Below are positions 1 to 9,210 of a DNA stretch of 64,000 nt, piece after piece. The notes beneath the pieces were generated by a model. The model was not told the origin of the DNA, did not search any database, and was given only the letters and a program-made list of their open reading frames with translations. Made by a program: the position numbers and the translations under genes. Source of the DNA: an uncultured Alphaproteobacteria bacterium. Lineage in GTDB: Bacteria; Pseudomonadota; Alphaproteobacteria; Rhodobacterales; Rhodobacteraceae. The DNA lies in the NCBI GenBank assembly GCA_902619165.1, contig CACNDI010000004.1, forward strand, positions 62,001-126,000, in the 5' to 3' direction. How positions within the stretch are numbered: the first letter of the stretch is position 1; the number at the start of each line of letters is the position of its first letter.

Positions 1-1176
1 ATCCTTAATTTCTTGTCGATCAAAAAAACGAGTGCCGCCTATTATGATATGTGGAATATCTCTTCTTAGTAGGAGATCTTCAAAATCTCTAAACTGCCAA
101 GTTGCTCTGAACAATATCGCAATATCAGAAAATTTTATTTTTTCCGACTTTATTTTATTGTAAATATCATCACAAATCCAAGATACTTCATCCTTCCCAT
201 CGATATGTTTGATTATTTGGACTTTGTCTCCCACATTTGACTCAGTCCATAGTGTTTTCCCGAGTCTTCCCTGGTTGCTTTCTATTAGACCACTTGCTGC
301 GCCTAAGATATTTGAAGTTGATCGGTAGTTTTGTTCCAATCGTATAACTGTAGCGCCGGGGAAGTCTTTTTCGAATTTCAGAATGTTTCCTATCTCTGCC
401 CCTCTCCATCCATAAATGGACTGATCATCGTCGCCTACACAACAAATATTTTTGCTTCCTTGTGCTAATAATCTTAGCAATAGGTATTGCGCCATGTTCG
501 TGTCCTGATACTCATCAACGAGGATATACTTAAACAAGCTCTGATAATTAAAGAGGAGAGAGGTATCTGTTTTTAATATTTCTATGACATGAAGAATCAA
601 GTCACCAAAATCAACAGCATTGAGCGTACGTAAGCGGGATTGATAAATTTCGTAGAGTTTTTTTGCTTTCCCATCAAATTGAAGGTCGTCTTCTGGAATG
701 TTTTGATATGTTAAAGCTTTATTCTTCCATTGATCGATGATGTAAGCCAGCAATCGAGGGGGCCATTTTTTCTCATCAATTGACTCAAGCTTTATCACCT
801 GCCTTAGTAAACGAATTTGATCATCAGTATTAATAATAGTGAAATTGGAGTTTAAGTTTACTTTTTCAGCATGTCTCCGAAGAATCTTTACACATATTGA
901 ATGAAAAGTGCCTATCCACTTTAAGCCCTCAGAAAGATGTCCAATATGTTCCTCTATTCTGAATTTCATCTCATTCGCTGCTTTGTTCGTGAACGTAACG
1001 GCTAGAATGTTGTGTGATCTTACATTAAGACTTTTTATCAAATAGGCAACTCGTGCAGTCAAAGCCTTTGTTTTCCCAGTGCCCGCTCCTGCCAATACTA
1101 GAACTGGCCCATCGGTCTGACGCACCGCCTTCTCTTGCTCACTGTTGAGATCGCCTAAATATGAAATGTCTTTCAT
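1..1176 (-). CDS. uvrD: ATP-dependent DNA helicase UvrD/PcrA (N-terminal part, cut by window edge)
   Basis: Superfamily I 3'-5' DNA helicase acting in nucleotide excision and mismatch repair. Reading the minus strand from ATG at 1176 gives 392 uninterrupted codons that run off the window start. Visible motifs are Walker A GAGTGKT (residues 30-36), motif Ia AVTFTNKAANEM, the DEAD-like Walker B LVDEYQDTN and motif III VGDDDQSIYGWRGA, followed by the QNYRST helicase IV motif. About half of a normal 700-800 residue UvrD is present; the 2A/2B C-terminal part lies outside. It is divergent from the tRNA-Gly gene. UvrD and PcrA cannot be told apart from this half, but the family is certain. Confidence 0.93.
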   Translation of the reverse strand, partial: MKDISYLGDLNSEQEKAVRQTDGPVLVLAGAGTGKTKALTARVAYLIKSLNVRSHNILAVTFTNKAANEMKFRIEEHIGHLSEGLKWIGTFHSICVKILRRHAEKVNLNSNFTIINTDDQIRLLRQVIKLESIDEKKWPPRLLAYIIDQWKNKALTYQNIPEDDLQFDGKAKKLYEIYQSRLRTLNAVDFGDLILHVIEILKTDTSLLFNYQSLFKYILVDEYQDTNMAQYLLLRLLAQGSKNICCVGDDDQSIYGWRGAEIGNILKFEKDFPGATVIRLEQNYRSTSNILGAASGLIESNQGRLGKTLWTESNVGDKVQIIKHIDGKDEVSWICDDIYNKIKSEKIKFSDIAILFRATWQFRDFEDLLLRRDIPHIIIGGTRFFDRQEIKD

Positions 1177-1261
1177 GCTATTGTAATTAACAACCCTAAA
1201 TTACTTTATCAAATGAAAGTTTAATAATTTAGCTTCCTAAAGAATATGCTAATTATTTTAT

Positions 1262-1289
1262 TTGTTTTTCACAATTTTCCATGTATAAA
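1262..1289 (+). promoter_or_regulatory. candidate promoter of tRNA-Gly
   Basis: A -10-like TATAAA at 1284-1289 lies 9 bases before the tRNA 5' end, with TTGTTT at 1262-1267 at a 16-base spacing as a poor -35. The location fits transcription of the tRNA, but the -35 matches consensus at only about half its positions. Confidence 0.33.
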
Positions 1290-1298
1290 AAATTTGTT

Positions 1299-1373
1299 GC
1301 GGGCGTAGCTCAGGGGTAGAGCGTTACCTTGCCAAGGTAAATGTCGTGAGTTCGAATCTCATCGCCCGCTCCA
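1299..1373 (+). tRNA. tRNA-Gly (anticodon GCC)
   Basis: A 75-base cloverleaf with an encoded CCA end. The 7-bp acceptor stem pairs GCGGGCG (1299-1305) with CGCCCGC (1363-1369), followed by discriminator T and CCA at 1371-1373. The D arm contains AGCTCAGGGGTAGAGC, the anticodon stem TTACC/GGTAA encloses the loop TTGCCAA with anticodon GCC at 1331-1333, and the T arm contains GTTCGAATC. The gene stands alone between uvrD and pntA; I see no convincing hairpin terminator after it, only a T-rich stretch near 1391. Confidence 0.97.
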
Positions 1374-1436
1374 AAGTGCTTCACAGACAACTTTTTTATT
1401 ATGAGGGCTAGTTAGACAGATAATGGCTTTTTGCAT

Positions 1437-1466
1437 TTGACTTTCTTATTATTTTTTGTCTAAAAC
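1437..1466 (+). promoter_or_regulatory. candidate promoter of pntAB
   Basis: TTGACT at 1437-1442 matches the -35 consensus at five of six positions. An 18-base spacer follows and then TAAAAC at 1461-1466, a weak -10. It lies about 65 bases before the pntA start, in the only spacer that could hold a promoter for the transhydrogenase operon. Confidence 0.35.
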
Positions 1467-1529
1467 AACCTATCCCAAAGAGAAACTTCGGGAAAGAATT
1501 GATAATAAAAAGAAACTCAAGAGAACAGC

Positions 1530-3092
1530 ATGATTATTGGAGCGTTAAAAGAAAATAAGAAAGACGAGAATAGAGTAGCACTAACACCAGAAAGCGCTCA
1601 ACTTTTGTCAAAGTTAGGTCATAAGTGTCTGATCGAAAAAGGTGCTGGTACTAGTGCAGGTTTTGCTGACGCTGAATACAAAGCAGCTGGGGTAAAAGTT
1701 ATGGCGTCTTCAAGCGATCTCATTAAAAACAGTGAAGCGCTTATAAAAGTTAATCAACCTACCACTGCTGAAATAAAAAGATTTAAAGTCGGACAGATTT
1801 TAATTACTTTCATATGGCCAGCTCAAAACCCTCAACTTGTGAAAGACTTAAATAAGAAAAAGATAACCTCTCTTTCTATGGATATGATCCCTAGAATAAG
1901 TAGAGCTCAGAAGATGGATGCTCTCTCATCGATGGCAAATATTGCCGGCTACAGAGCTGTGATAGAGGCCGCAAATAATTTCGGTCGATTTTTTACTGGA
2001 CAAATAACAGCTGCTGGCCGAGTTCCACCTGCTAAGGTCCTTGTAATAGGAGCAGGGGTTGCTGGTCTCGCTGCAATTGGAGCAGCCCAAGGCCTAGGTG
2101 CTGTAGTAAGAGCATTCGACGTGAGGCCTGAAGTTGCTGAACAAATTGAGTCTATGGGAGCCGAATTTTTATTTCTTGATTTTGATGAAAGTAGCTCAAC
2201 CGATGGAGGTTACGCAGCACCTTCGAGTCCCGAATTTAGGAAAAAGCAATTGGAATGTTTCCGAGAGCAAGCTCCAGATATAGATATATTGATTACAACA
2301 GCGCTAATTCCAGGAAGAGATGCACCAAAATTATGGCTGAAAGATATGGTAGCTAAGATGAAGCCAGGCTCAGTAATCGTTGACCTCGCTGCTGAAAAAG
2401 GTGGAAATTGTGATTTAACCAAGGCAGATAAAAAAGTTATTACAAAAAATGGCGTTACGATTATAGGCTACACAGATTTCCCAAGTAGGATGGCAAAACA
2501 GTCATCATCTCTCTACGCCAATAATGTAAGACATCTTTTTGATGATCTAACACCTGAAAAGAATGGAAAAGTAGCTGTAAACCTAGACGATGATATTATC
2601 AGGGGATCGCTTGTAACTCATGGTGGGAAAGTAATGTACCCACCACCTGCGCCAAAGGTGAAAGCAGTGCCAACTACAAAAAATTCAGAAGTGGTAGAAA
2701 AAACACCCGAGCAATTGAAAATAGAAGAAGCTGCTGCTTCTAGAAAGGCTGGTGCCTTTCAAGTAGGAATGTTAATTCTGGGAGGTTTGGTCATGGCTCT
2801 TTTAGGCCAATATGCTCCTCCAGCATTTATGCAACACTTCATAGTATTTGTTTTGTCTTGCTTCGTCGGCTTTCAGGTTATTTGGAATGTAAATCATGCA
2901 TTGCACACACCATTAATGGCGGTGACCAATGCGATATCCGGTATTATCGTCGTAGGCGCACTTTTGCAGGTTGGGTCGCCTAATTTCGTCGTTGAAATAC
3001 TTGCTAGTATTTCCGTTTTGATCGCAACAATAAACATCGTGGGAGGATTTCTTGTTACAAAAAGAATGCTCGCCATGTTTCAGAAAAGTTAA
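1530..3092 (+). CDS. pntA: NAD(P) transhydrogenase subunit alpha
   Basis: Alpha subunit of the proton-translocating transhydrogenase, which moves hydride from NADH to NADP+ using the proton gradient in the inner membrane. The 520 residues carry the soluble NAD(H)-binding domain I (about 1-380), with the RQD-loop region [15 protein letters not shown] (127-141) and dinucleotide fold GAGVAG (174-179). A linker and four predicted membrane helices (about 400-515) follow. Length matches the two-subunit form (E. coli PntA is about 510), not the split PntAA/PntAB arrangement of some alphaproteobacteria. pntB follows after 11 bases, so the two are surely co-transcribed. The enzyme would supply NADPH. 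No strong Shine-Dalgarno is seen, but the N-terminus MIIGALKE matches the family start. Confidence 0.97.
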   Translation: MIIGALKENKKDENRVALTPESAQLLSKLGHKCLIEKGAGTSAGFADAEYKAAGVKVMASSSDLIKNSEALIKVNQPTTAEIKRFKVGQILITFIWPAQNPQLVKDLNKKKITSLSMDMIPRISRAQKMDALSSMANIAGYRAVIEAANNFGRFFTGQITAAGRVPPAKVLVIGAGVAGLAAIGAAQGLGAVVRAFDVRPEVAEQIESMGAEFLFLDFDESSSTDGGYAAPSSPEFRKKQLECFREQAPDIDILITTALIPGRDAPKLWLKDMVAKMKPGSVIVDLAAEKGGNCDLTKADKKVITKNGVTIIGYTDFPSRMAKQSSSLYANNVRHLFDDLTPEKNGKVAVNLDDDIIRGSLVTHGGKVMYPPPAPKVKAVPTTKNSEVVEKTPEQLKIEEAAASRKAGAFQVGMLILGGLVMALLGQYAPPAFMQHFIVFVLSCFVGFQVIWNVNHALHTPLMAVTNAISGIIVVGALLQVGSPNFVVEILASISVLIATINIVGGFLVTKRMLAMFQKS

Positions 3093-3103
3093 GAGGTTCT
3101 TTT

Positions 3104-4507
3104 ATGCTAAGTACAGAGTTAGTAACAGCGGCGTATATCGGTTCAAGCGTATTATTTATCCTCTCTCTAGGTGGTTTGAGCAACCAAGAAAAAGCCAAAA
3201 GAGGTGTTTGGTTTGGTATTGTGGGTATGGCTATTGCCATTTTGGCAACTGTATTAGGCCCAGAAATGAGTGTATCTAAGTATTTAATTCCGAGCCTCAT
3301 TGTAGGTTCAATAATTGGATTGTTTGTTGCCCAAAGAGTTCAAATGACGGGGATGCCAGAATTGGTAGCAGCCCTACATTCTTTTGTTGGTTTAGCAGCA
3401 GTTTTTATTGGTTTAAATCAGGAAATCAACCCTACCAAAATGTATTTTGGAGCCGATAAAGTGATACATGATACAGAAGTTTTTCTTGGTATTTTTATTG
3501 GTGCTATTACTTTCACAGGATCCGTAGTAGCGTATGGGAAGCTTGCTGGGAGTATAACTGGGAAAGCAGTTATTTTACCCGGTCGACATCTCTTAAACAT
3601 ATTGATGGTTGTTGTTTGTTTAGTGCTTGGTTGGATGTACCTTAACGACACAGTCTTAGCGACATATCTCAACCAAACGGGGATATGGACGCTAGTAGCT
3701 ATGACTATAATTGCTTTCGTTATCGGTGCGCATTTGGTTTTGGCCATTGGTGGTGCTGATATGCCCGTTGTCGTATCAATGCTAAATAGTTACTCAGGAT
3801 GGGCAGCTGCAGCTACAGGTTTTATGTTAGGCAACGACCTGTTAATTGTTACCGGCGCGCTTGTTGGGTCCTCTGGAGCCATCCTTTCTTACATTATGTG
3901 TAAAGCAATGAATAGAAACTTTGTATCCGTTATATTAGGAGGATGGGGAGGAAGTGGCGAACCATTGGCTGATATAGAGGGAGAGATGGTTGCAACTGAC
4001 AATGACTCTGTTGCTAGTATGCTCGAAAATGCAAAAGAGATTATTATTGTCCCAGGTTACGGAATGGCTGTTGCTCAAGCTCAATCGTCTATTTCTGAGC
4101 TTACCAAACGCCTTCGTAATAGAGGCAAAAATGTTAGATTCGCAATCCATCCCGTTGCAGGAAGATTACCTGGACACATGAATGTACTACTTGCTGAAGC
4201 AAAGGTACCATACGACATAGTTCTCGAAATGGATGAAATAAATCAAGATTTCCCAGAAACAGATGTAGTTATAGTTATTGGTTCTAATGATATTGTAAAT
4301 CCCGCTGCTCAAGATGATCCAAATAGTCCTATTGCTGGGATGCCCGTACTGGAGGTATGGAAATCTAGAGACGTCATAATCTCGAAACGCGGCAAGGGTA
4401 CAGGTTATTCGGGTATCGAAAATCCTCTGTTTTACAAAGAAAATAGTAGAATGTTGTATGGAGACGCAAAAAAGTCGGTCGACGAGCTATTAACAAAAAT
4501 TAGCTGA
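3104..4507 (+). CDS. pntB: NAD(P) transhydrogenase subunit beta
   Basis: Beta subunit of the same transhydrogenase. The first roughly 270 residues form about nine membrane helices (domain II, proton channel). A linker leads to the soluble NADP(H)-binding domain III at about 295-465, with [30 protein letters not shown] and the [12 protein letters not shown] motif typical of the family. The length, 467 residues, is normal. A GAGG motif shortly before the ATG gives a plausible ribosome site. It converges on the MttB-family gene, whose stop is only 4 bases away. Confidence 0.97.
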   Translation: MLSTELVTAAYIGSSVLFILSLGGLSNQEKAKRGVWFGIVGMAIAILATVLGPEMSVSKYLIPSLIVGSIIGLFVAQRVQMTGMPELVAALHSFVGLAAVFIGLNQEINPTKMYFGADKVIHDTEVFLGIFIGAITFTGSVVAYGKLAGSITGKAVILPGRHLLNILMVVVCLVLGWMYLNDTVLATYLNQTGIWTLVAMTIIAFVIGAHLVLAIGGADMPVVVSMLNSYSGWAAAATGFMLGNDLLIVTGALVGSSGAILSYIMCKAMNRNFVSVILGGWGGSGEPLADIEGEMVATDNDSVASMLENAKEIIIVPGYGMAVAQAQSSISELTKRLRNRGKNVRFAIHPVAGRLPGHMNVLLAEAKVPYDIVLEMDEINQDFPETDVVIVIGSNDIVNPAAQDDPNSPIAGMPVLEVWKSRDVIISKRGKGTGYSGIENPLFYKENSRMLYGDAKKSVDELLTKIS

Positions 4508-4522
4508 CTTTTTAAAAATCAG
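4504..4522. terminator. possible shared terminator between pntB and the MttB-family gene
   Basis: CTGA-C-TTTTT (4504-4513) pairs with AAAAATCAG (4514-4522) with one bulged C. The hairpin contains both stop codons. A TTTT run follows on the plus side, and a TTTTT run follows on the minus side after CTAA. It is A/T-rich and has almost no loop, so the support is moderate at best. Confidence 0.35.
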
Positions 4523-6056
4523 TTTTGGCTCCACCGTCTTTTTTTCTTCTTTGAACAAAATTGTATAATTCTGACGCTATTTTTGAATCAATCGTTGGGG
4601 GTTCAAACTCCGCTAGTATCTGCTTCCAAAGATTGTTTGCCCTTTTCTCCGTCGATAGTTTCCCATCTGCTTCCCAAGTTTCATAGTTGCGCCAGTCTGA
4701 TAAGATTGGTGTATAAAAAGCTTCCTTATATCTTTCTTGGGTATGTGTGGCGCCGAAGAAGTGCCCATTATGACCCACCTCTTTTATAGCTGAGAAAGCC
4801 AACTTTTCCTCACTAGCATTAGTAATTTCAGGGTCAAGATATTTTTGCAGTTGCTGAATAATCTCGCAATCAATAATAAATTTCTCATAGCTAGCTATTA
4901 ATCCACCTTCTAACCAACCTGCCCCGTGATAAACCATATTTATTCCCCCAGAAATAGCTGACCACAAACTGTTGGAGCTTTCCCATGTAGCCTGAGCGTC
5001 TGGAGCATTTGATGCACACGCATTCGACGCACGTAAAGGGATTTTGTAAAAGCGAGCCATTTGACCTGTAATCTGCGTTGCTCTGATATACTCAGGTGTT
5101 CCAAAGGCAGGTGCTCCACTTTTCATGTCGACATTTGATGTAAAAGTCCCCAAAACGCAAGGGCTCCCAGGGCTTATATATTGAAGTAGTGCAATTGCTG
5201 CTAATGCTTCAGCCAGTGCCTGTGCAACTGATCCCGCTATCGTGACAGGAGACATTGCTCCGGCTAATGTAAAAGGCGTAACTACCACAGGCTGATTTTT
5301 TTTCGCGAATCTCATAGCACCGTCGAGCATTGGCCAATCATGCTTCAGTGGGGAAGTAGAATTGATGTTTGTAAAAACTCTTGGTTTTGAAAAAAATTCT
5401 TTTTCATCTAAACCAGAAGCAATCTTCGCCATTTCCATTGCGTCCTCCACCCTTTCTGGACCAAGTGAATAGGCGTGAACCACTTTGTCGGTAAGAGTGA
5501 GTTGTTCATATAAACAATATAAGTGTCGGATTGAGGGATGTATATCTACTGGCTCAACTGGATATCCTCCTGAGAAATGAATGCAATTGAAAAATTGAGT
5601 TAACTTTGTCAAATCTTTAAAGCTATCAAAATCGCCGGGCCTTCTCCCCCTATCCAGATCTAACACGTTTGGGGGCGAAGAAACATTTCCAAATACAATA
5701 TGTCGATCTCCAATTTTAATTTGATTTTTGTGATTTCTTGGTGTGATAGAAAAATGTTGTGGAACTGTTTTCAACATGTCCATAACCCACCGGCGATCCA
5801 TTTTCACCTTTGAGTCGCTAAGCTCTACTTTACATCCTGCTTTTTGAAGAATATTGCATGCTTCTGGATTTAAGAATAGGACTCCTATCTCCTCGAGAAT
5901 CTTCATTGCCGTATTGTGTATTGCGATCATCGCCTCTTCCTTAAGCGGCTCAACAAAATTATCAAAGTTATATGGTATCTTCCAATTCTGTTGCTTGAGC
6001 GAAAGCCTCGAGGCTCTAATTTCTTTGTTAGAGATACGTGAAGATCTTCTTTTCAT
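4512..6056 (-). CDS. MttB-superfamily (trimethylamine methyltransferase-like) protein, non-pyrrolysine type
   Basis: A 514-residue member of the MttB superfamily, which demethylates quaternary or tertiary amines and passes the methyl group to a corrinoid protein. The frame has no internal TAG, so it is the pyrrolysine-free branch, which includes glycine betaine methyltransferases as well as many uncharacterised proteins. Seen directly: N-terminal MTAs-type segment with HNTAMKILEEIGVLFLNPEA, then a TIM-barrel-like body with GTFTSNVDMKSGAPAFGTPE and a C-terminal region GHFFGATHTQERYKEAFY. No corrinoid protein or reactivase gene is beside it. It follows two HAD genes on the same strand after 39 bases. 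Substrate unknown; glycine betaine or a related methylated amine is an inference from the methylamine genes elsewhere in the window. Confidence 0.85.
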   Translation of the reverse strand: MKRRSSRISNKEIRASRLSLKQQNWKIPYNFDNFVEPLKEEAMIAIHNTAMKILEEIGVLFLNPEACNILQKAGCKVELSDSKVKMDRRWVMDMLKTVPQHFSITPRNHKNQIKIGDRHIVFGNVSSPPNVLDLDRGRRPGDFDSFKDLTKLTQFFNCIHFSGGYPVEPVDIHPSIRHLYCLYEQLTLTDKVVHAYSLGPERVEDAMEMAKIASGLDEKEFFSKPRVFTNINSTSPLKHDWPMLDGAMRFAKKNQPVVVTPFTLAGAMSPVTIAGSVAQALAEALAAIALLQYISPGSPCVLGTFTSNVDMKSGAPAFGTPEYIRATQITGQMARFYKIPLRASNACASNAPDAQATWESSNSLWSAISGGINMVYHGAGWLEGGLIASYEKFIIDCEIIQQLQKYLDPEITNASEEKLAFSAIKEVGHNGHFFGATHTQERYKEAFYTPILSDWRNYETWEADGKLSTEKRANNLWKQILAEFEPPTIDSKIASELYNFVQRRKKDGGAKTDF

Positions 6057-6095
6057 TATACATTCTTAGCAAACATTTTGTGGCTTATTATAAGA

Positions 6096-6797
6096 TTATT
6101 TCCTAACTAGAAAAGTCTTTTTGAACCACGCCTCCAATTCATCAATACTATCAATTATAAATGGGGTATGGGCACTTAAATCTTTTTTATTGGCAGTTCC
6201 TGACAATACTCCAAGACAAGGCATTCTTATTTTATTCGCTGCGACTAAGTCATAAGTACTATCACCAATCATCAATACCTCTTGGGAAAGTAAATTTGTT
6301 TTTCTCAAAAAAGCCTCTAGTTGTCCCGATTCTGGCTTAGAACCATATCCACTATCATAGCCGATTATCATATCGAAATATTGAGTTAAATTATGCTGCT
6401 CAAGATGTTTTATAGCATTGGTTTCACTGTCATTTGTCACCAGACCGAATGTAATTGTCTCCAAGTTGTTAAACAATTTATGTAGATTAGTTAATGGTAC
6501 TTGTTTAGCATCGCCAGAACCCTCAAATAGACCTTCATGGATCTTCTTTTTCATCACTTGCGGAAACTTTTGGAAAATCGCATCTACAACTTCATCGACG
6601 GAGCCATGCACAAAAATACTTTCCCTCACGAATTTATCAGAAGCTAGGTCAAAGTTTATTGCTTTAGCCAATTTCAGTGTGTCTAGATTATGTTTATTAC
6701 TGAACTTTGTCACAAAGACTTTAGCCCACTCTGACCATGATCTTTGGATATCAAATAAAGTGCCATCTTTATCGAAGATAATACCTTTAATTTTCAT
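6096..6797 (-). CDS. HAD-family phosphatase, phosphoglycolate phosphatase-like
   Basis: A 233-residue HAD hydrolase. Motif I is DKDGT (residues 9-13), with the nucleophile and acid aspartates. A helical cap (about 20-110) follows, then motif II GLVTNDS, motif III lysine in GSKPESGQ and motif IV MIGDSTYDLVAA. The layout is that of Gph/PGP-like small-molecule phosphatases, so phosphoglycolate is the first guess for the substrate but not proven. Its start overlaps the stop of the upstream HAD gene by 4 bases (ATGA), implying coupled translation, and the MttB-family gene follows. Confidence 0.85.
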   Translation of the reverse strand: MKIKGIIFDKDGTLFDIQRSWSEWAKVFVTKFSNKHNLDTLKLAKAINFDLASDKFVRESIFVHGSVDEVVDAIFQKFPQVMKKKIHEGLFEGSGDAKQVPLTNLHKLFNNLETITFGLVTNDSETNAIKHLEQHNLTQYFDMIIGYDSGYGSKPESGQLEAFLRKTNLLSQEVLMIGDSTYDLVAANKIRMPCLGVLSGTANKKDLSAHTPFIIDSIDELEAWFKKTFLVRK

Positions 6798-7450
6798 TCG
6801 TCATCTTTTAAACAGCCTATTAATTTGGAAACTAAGTCTTCCCATGAAGTGGGCTCTATAGATGCTCCAACAGCTTTAGGCATATAAGGCTTAACTAGAT
6901 CACAAACCGAAAAATGGACACACACTGTTTGCTGATTGTCATTATGTACGCTTTCCACCTGATAAGGATTGTCATCAATAAAAAAAGACTGAGCTTCATG
7001 ATTTTTCAGGATTTCCTTCACAGCTGGCCCCTTCATTCCTTCGTTACTTATTAATGGATAATCCATATTTAGGTCTTTAAGATTGGCTACCCTTTCATTA
7101 TGAACAGAGTGAGGGACATTGCTTAAAATTATAATCTGGGCATATTCTTGAAGTTTCTCTAGTGCTTTTGGAGCACCTTTTGCAGCTGGCTGGATTTTCG
7201 TTTCCTCATTTATAAACCCCCACACCAGATCTTTTGCCGTATCGGGAGTGGCGACCTCATCTGTTGTTGCTTTCTTAATTGCATTATCTAACCGATAGCC
7301 AGTTAAATGTAAGCGGTGGCCGTGTTTTTTAAGATATTTAGCAAAAGGTTCAGCAAAGTGAACGAGAACCTCATCAGCATCGAAAATCATTACTGGGAGT
7401 TTAGGATCAATCTTTAAATCTGAGATTTGTTTTTTAGTATTTGGTGTCAT
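6794..7450 (-). CDS. HAD-family hydrolase, unusual motif I
   Basis: A HAD-superfamily protein of about 218 residues from ATG at 7450. An upstream ATG at 7513 would add 21 residues rich in bulky hydrophobics, but the conserved region starts just after MTPNTKKQ, so I prefer the shorter form. Motif I reads FDADEVL instead of the usual DxDGT, keeping both aspartates. Motif II is IILSNVP, motif III the lysine in GMKGPAVKE and motif IV FIDDNPYQV. It is the first gene of a three-gene minus-strand group and overlaps the next HAD gene by 4 bases. The substrate cannot be read from the sequence; a nucleotide-like or small phosphate ester is only a guess. Confidence 0.75.
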   Translation of the reverse strand: MTPNTKKQISDLKIDPKLPVMIFDADEVLVHFAEPFAKYLKKHGHRLHLTGYRLDNAIKKATTDEVATPDTAKDLVWGFINEETKIQPAAKGAPKALEKLQEYAQIIILSNVPHSVHNERVANLKDLNMDYPLISNEGMKGPAVKEILKNHEAQSFFIDDNPYQVESVHNDNQQTVCVHFSVCDLVKPYMPKAVGASIEPTSWEDLVSKLIGCLKDDE

Positions 7451-7547
7451 AATTTTAAATAAGTTCAAAATATATTCTTTTTTGTAGGCCAGATAAAGAA
7501 AAATGCAATACAATACTTTAGTTAATTATTTGTGAAAGAGTGTAAAA

Positions 7548-8225
7548 ATGAATGACAACGAAGACGTGCCAATCAAAGATGCGGCGACAGTTATCCTACT
7601 GAGGGAAAAAAAAGATAGTACATATGTTCTAATGGGCCAAAGAGGCAATAAGGCAGTTTTTATGCCTAGTAAATATGTATTCCCCGGAGGTGCGGTAGAT
7701 GAAGATGATAGTAAAGTTAAATTATATAAAAGTATTGATGAAAACAAGATTGATTTACTTCATCAATACTCAAAAAAGAAAATTGCAAAGGAGCTTTGCG
7801 TTGCTGCGATAAGAGAGTTATGGGAAGAAGCTGGTTTACGATTATGCGCAAAGGTAGAGGATGTTGGAACAATAAGCCCAGAGTGGAAAGACTTCTGTAA
7901 TGGCCTTTATTTACCCGATGCCAGCAATCTGGAGTATGTGTTTAGAGCCATAACTCCGCCTGGAAGACCTAGAAGGTTTGATGCACGGTTTTTTATCTGC
8001 AGAGCGGAGAATATTTATGGAAACCTCGATGATTTTTCGTCTGCTTCAACCGAATTAAGTCATTTACACTGGATTGATATTAATGAGGTCAAGAGCCTTA
8101 ACTTACCCTTTATAACAGAGGTTGTTCTTAATGAGGTCAAAGAGATTATTAAAGATGGTCCTAACAAAAAAGGAGTTCCTTTTTTTAAACATGGAGCTTC
8201 TTCGGATTTTATTTTTATCAGTTAA
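7548..8225 (+). CDS. NUDIX hydrolase with split Nudix box (NUDT19/CoA-diphosphatase-like)
   Basis: A 225-residue NUDIX hydrolase that should cleave a nucleoside diphosphate linked to another group. The fold starts with a strand AATVILLRE, and the Nudix box begins at FPGGAV (45-50). The expected REUXEEXGU half, seen as RELWEEAGL, appears only at 89-97. An insertion of roughly 28 residues therefore splits the box, as in NUDT19-type enzymes that hydrolyse CoA and acyl-CoA. All catalytic glutamates of that half are present. The later PPGRPRRFDARFFIC segment is also typical of this subgroup. It is divergent from the HAD pair. The CoA substrate is an inference from the split box. Confidence 0.82.
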   Translation: MNDNEDVPIKDAATVILLREKKDSTYVLMGQRGNKAVFMPSKYVFPGGAVDEDDSKVKLYKSIDENKIDLLHQYSKKKIAKELCVAAIRELWEEAGLRLCAKVEDVGTISPEWKDFCNGLYLPDASNLEYVFRAITPPGRPRRFDARFFICRAENIYGNLDDFSSASTELSHLHWIDINEVKSLNLPFITEVVLNEVKEIIKDGPNKKGVPFFKHGASSDFIFIS

Positions 8226-8286
8226 AAATGTTTATTGACTAATTATATTAGTTTTAATATTTAACTATAAAATAAGGATCAAAGAA

Positions 8287-8454
8287 ATGGCTAAACCTTC
8301 TACAACAAAAATCAGACTTAATTCTACCGCAGACACAGGGCATTTTTACGTCACAAAGAAAAACTCAAGAACTATGACAGACAAGATGGTGGTCAAGAAA
8401 TACGACCCAGTTGCAAGAAAGCACGTAGAATATAAGGAAGGAAAAATTAAGTAA
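8287..8454 (+). CDS. rpmG: 50S ribosomal protein L33
   Basis: A 55-residue protein starting [18 protein letters not shown] and continuing with FYVTKKN and [19 protein letters not shown], which is the L33 family end to end. It is the zinc-free form because it contains no cysteine. AAGGA at 8274-8278 sits 8 bases before the ATG and fixes the start. It stands alone between the NUDIX gene and a strong hairpin, facing the Bax-inhibitor gene. Confidence 0.97.
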   Translation: MAKPSTTKIRLNSTADTGHFYVTKKNSRTMTDKMVVKKYDPVARKHVEYKEGKIK

Positions 8455-8485
8455 GGTAGCAACTTTTCTAAAAAGAGCTGCTACC
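8455..8485. terminator. hairpin between rpmG and the Bax-inhibitor-1 gene
   Basis: GGTAGCA (8455-8461) pairs with TGCTACC (8479-8485), and inside it CTTTT (8463-8467) pairs with AAAAG (8471-8475), giving a 12-bp interrupted stem. It begins directly after the rpmG stop and ends 8 bases before the convergent stop, the usual place for a shared terminator. No long T run follows on the plus side, so it may act by structure. Confidence 0.6.
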
Positions 8486-8493
8486 TAAAGAAC

Positions 8494-9210
8494 CTAGTCT
8501 CTGTTTCCCATAAACTGAAGAAGAAACATAAACATATTCAAGAAGTTGAGGTACAGGGAAAGCGCACCCATTATACCCATCTTTTCTGCATACTCTTCAC
8601 CGTAAGATGACCTATACTGTAAGTAAGTATTTTTGATATTTTGAGTATCATATGCGGTCAATCCTGCAAAAATTAGCACGCCAATCGCAGATATTGCAAG
8701 GTGCATAACTGGGCTTTGAAAAAACCAATTTGCTATAGATGCTACGATTATACCGATCAAACCTATAAACAAAAAATTCCCTAAAGCTGATAAGTCTCTT
8801 TTGGTTGTGTACCCATAAAGGCTAAGAGCTCCAAATGCGACCGCGGTAGTGAAAAAGGTTTGTGCAATCGATATTGCTGTATATGCCAAGAAAATATAAG
8901 ATATTGAGAGCCCGATTAAAGCAGCGAAAATCCAGAAAACTAATTGCGCTGTCTGAGTTCGCATAGAATGGATTTTAGCACTAAACATAAAAACAACGCC
9001 AAGTGGCGCTAACATTACAACCCACTGTAGCCATGTTCCAAATATTGCCATTACGAGCGCAGGCGTTGTGCCCACCGCGTAAGCTACGGCCCCCGTGATC
9101 AACATCGCCAACGACATAAGTCCATATACTTTGTTCATGTGGGCTCTAAGACCTGCGTCTATGGCCTGAGATGAATCTACATATGATTTTGCAGTTTGAT
9201 ATTCTGCCAT
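8494..9210 (-). CDS. Bax inhibitor-1/YccA family membrane protein
   Basis: A 238-residue inner-membrane protein with about seven closely spaced hydrophobic helices and a short soluble N-terminus (MAEYQTAKSYVDSSQAIDA). Family signatures are the HMNKVYGLMSLAMLITGAVAY segment at the first helix, the GLTAYDTQNIK motif and the NFLNMFMFLLQFMGNRD terminus. Members are pH-sensitive Ca2+-leak channels or modulators of FtsH proteolysis; which role holds here is not visible. The length is normal. It stands alone with a 148-base upstream spacer. Confidence 0.93.
   Translation of the reverse strand: MAEYQTAKSYVDSSQAIDAGLRAHMNKVYGLMSLAMLITGAVAYAVGTTPALVMAIFGTWLQWVVMLAPLGVVFMFSAKIHSMRTQTAQLVFWIFAALIGLSISYIFLAYTAISIAQTFFTTAVAFGALSLYGYTTKRDLSALGNFLFIGLIGIIVASIANWFFQSPVMHLAISAIGVLIFAGLTAYDTQNIKNTYLQYRSSYGEEYAEKMGIMGALSLYLNFLNMFMFLLQFMGNRD

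Noticed and set aside
4512-6056. Pyrrolysine-containing trimethylamine methyltransferase (true MttB)
   Set aside because: The 514-codon frame has no in-frame TAG and ends normally, so there is no pyrrolysine codon; no pyl genes are seen.
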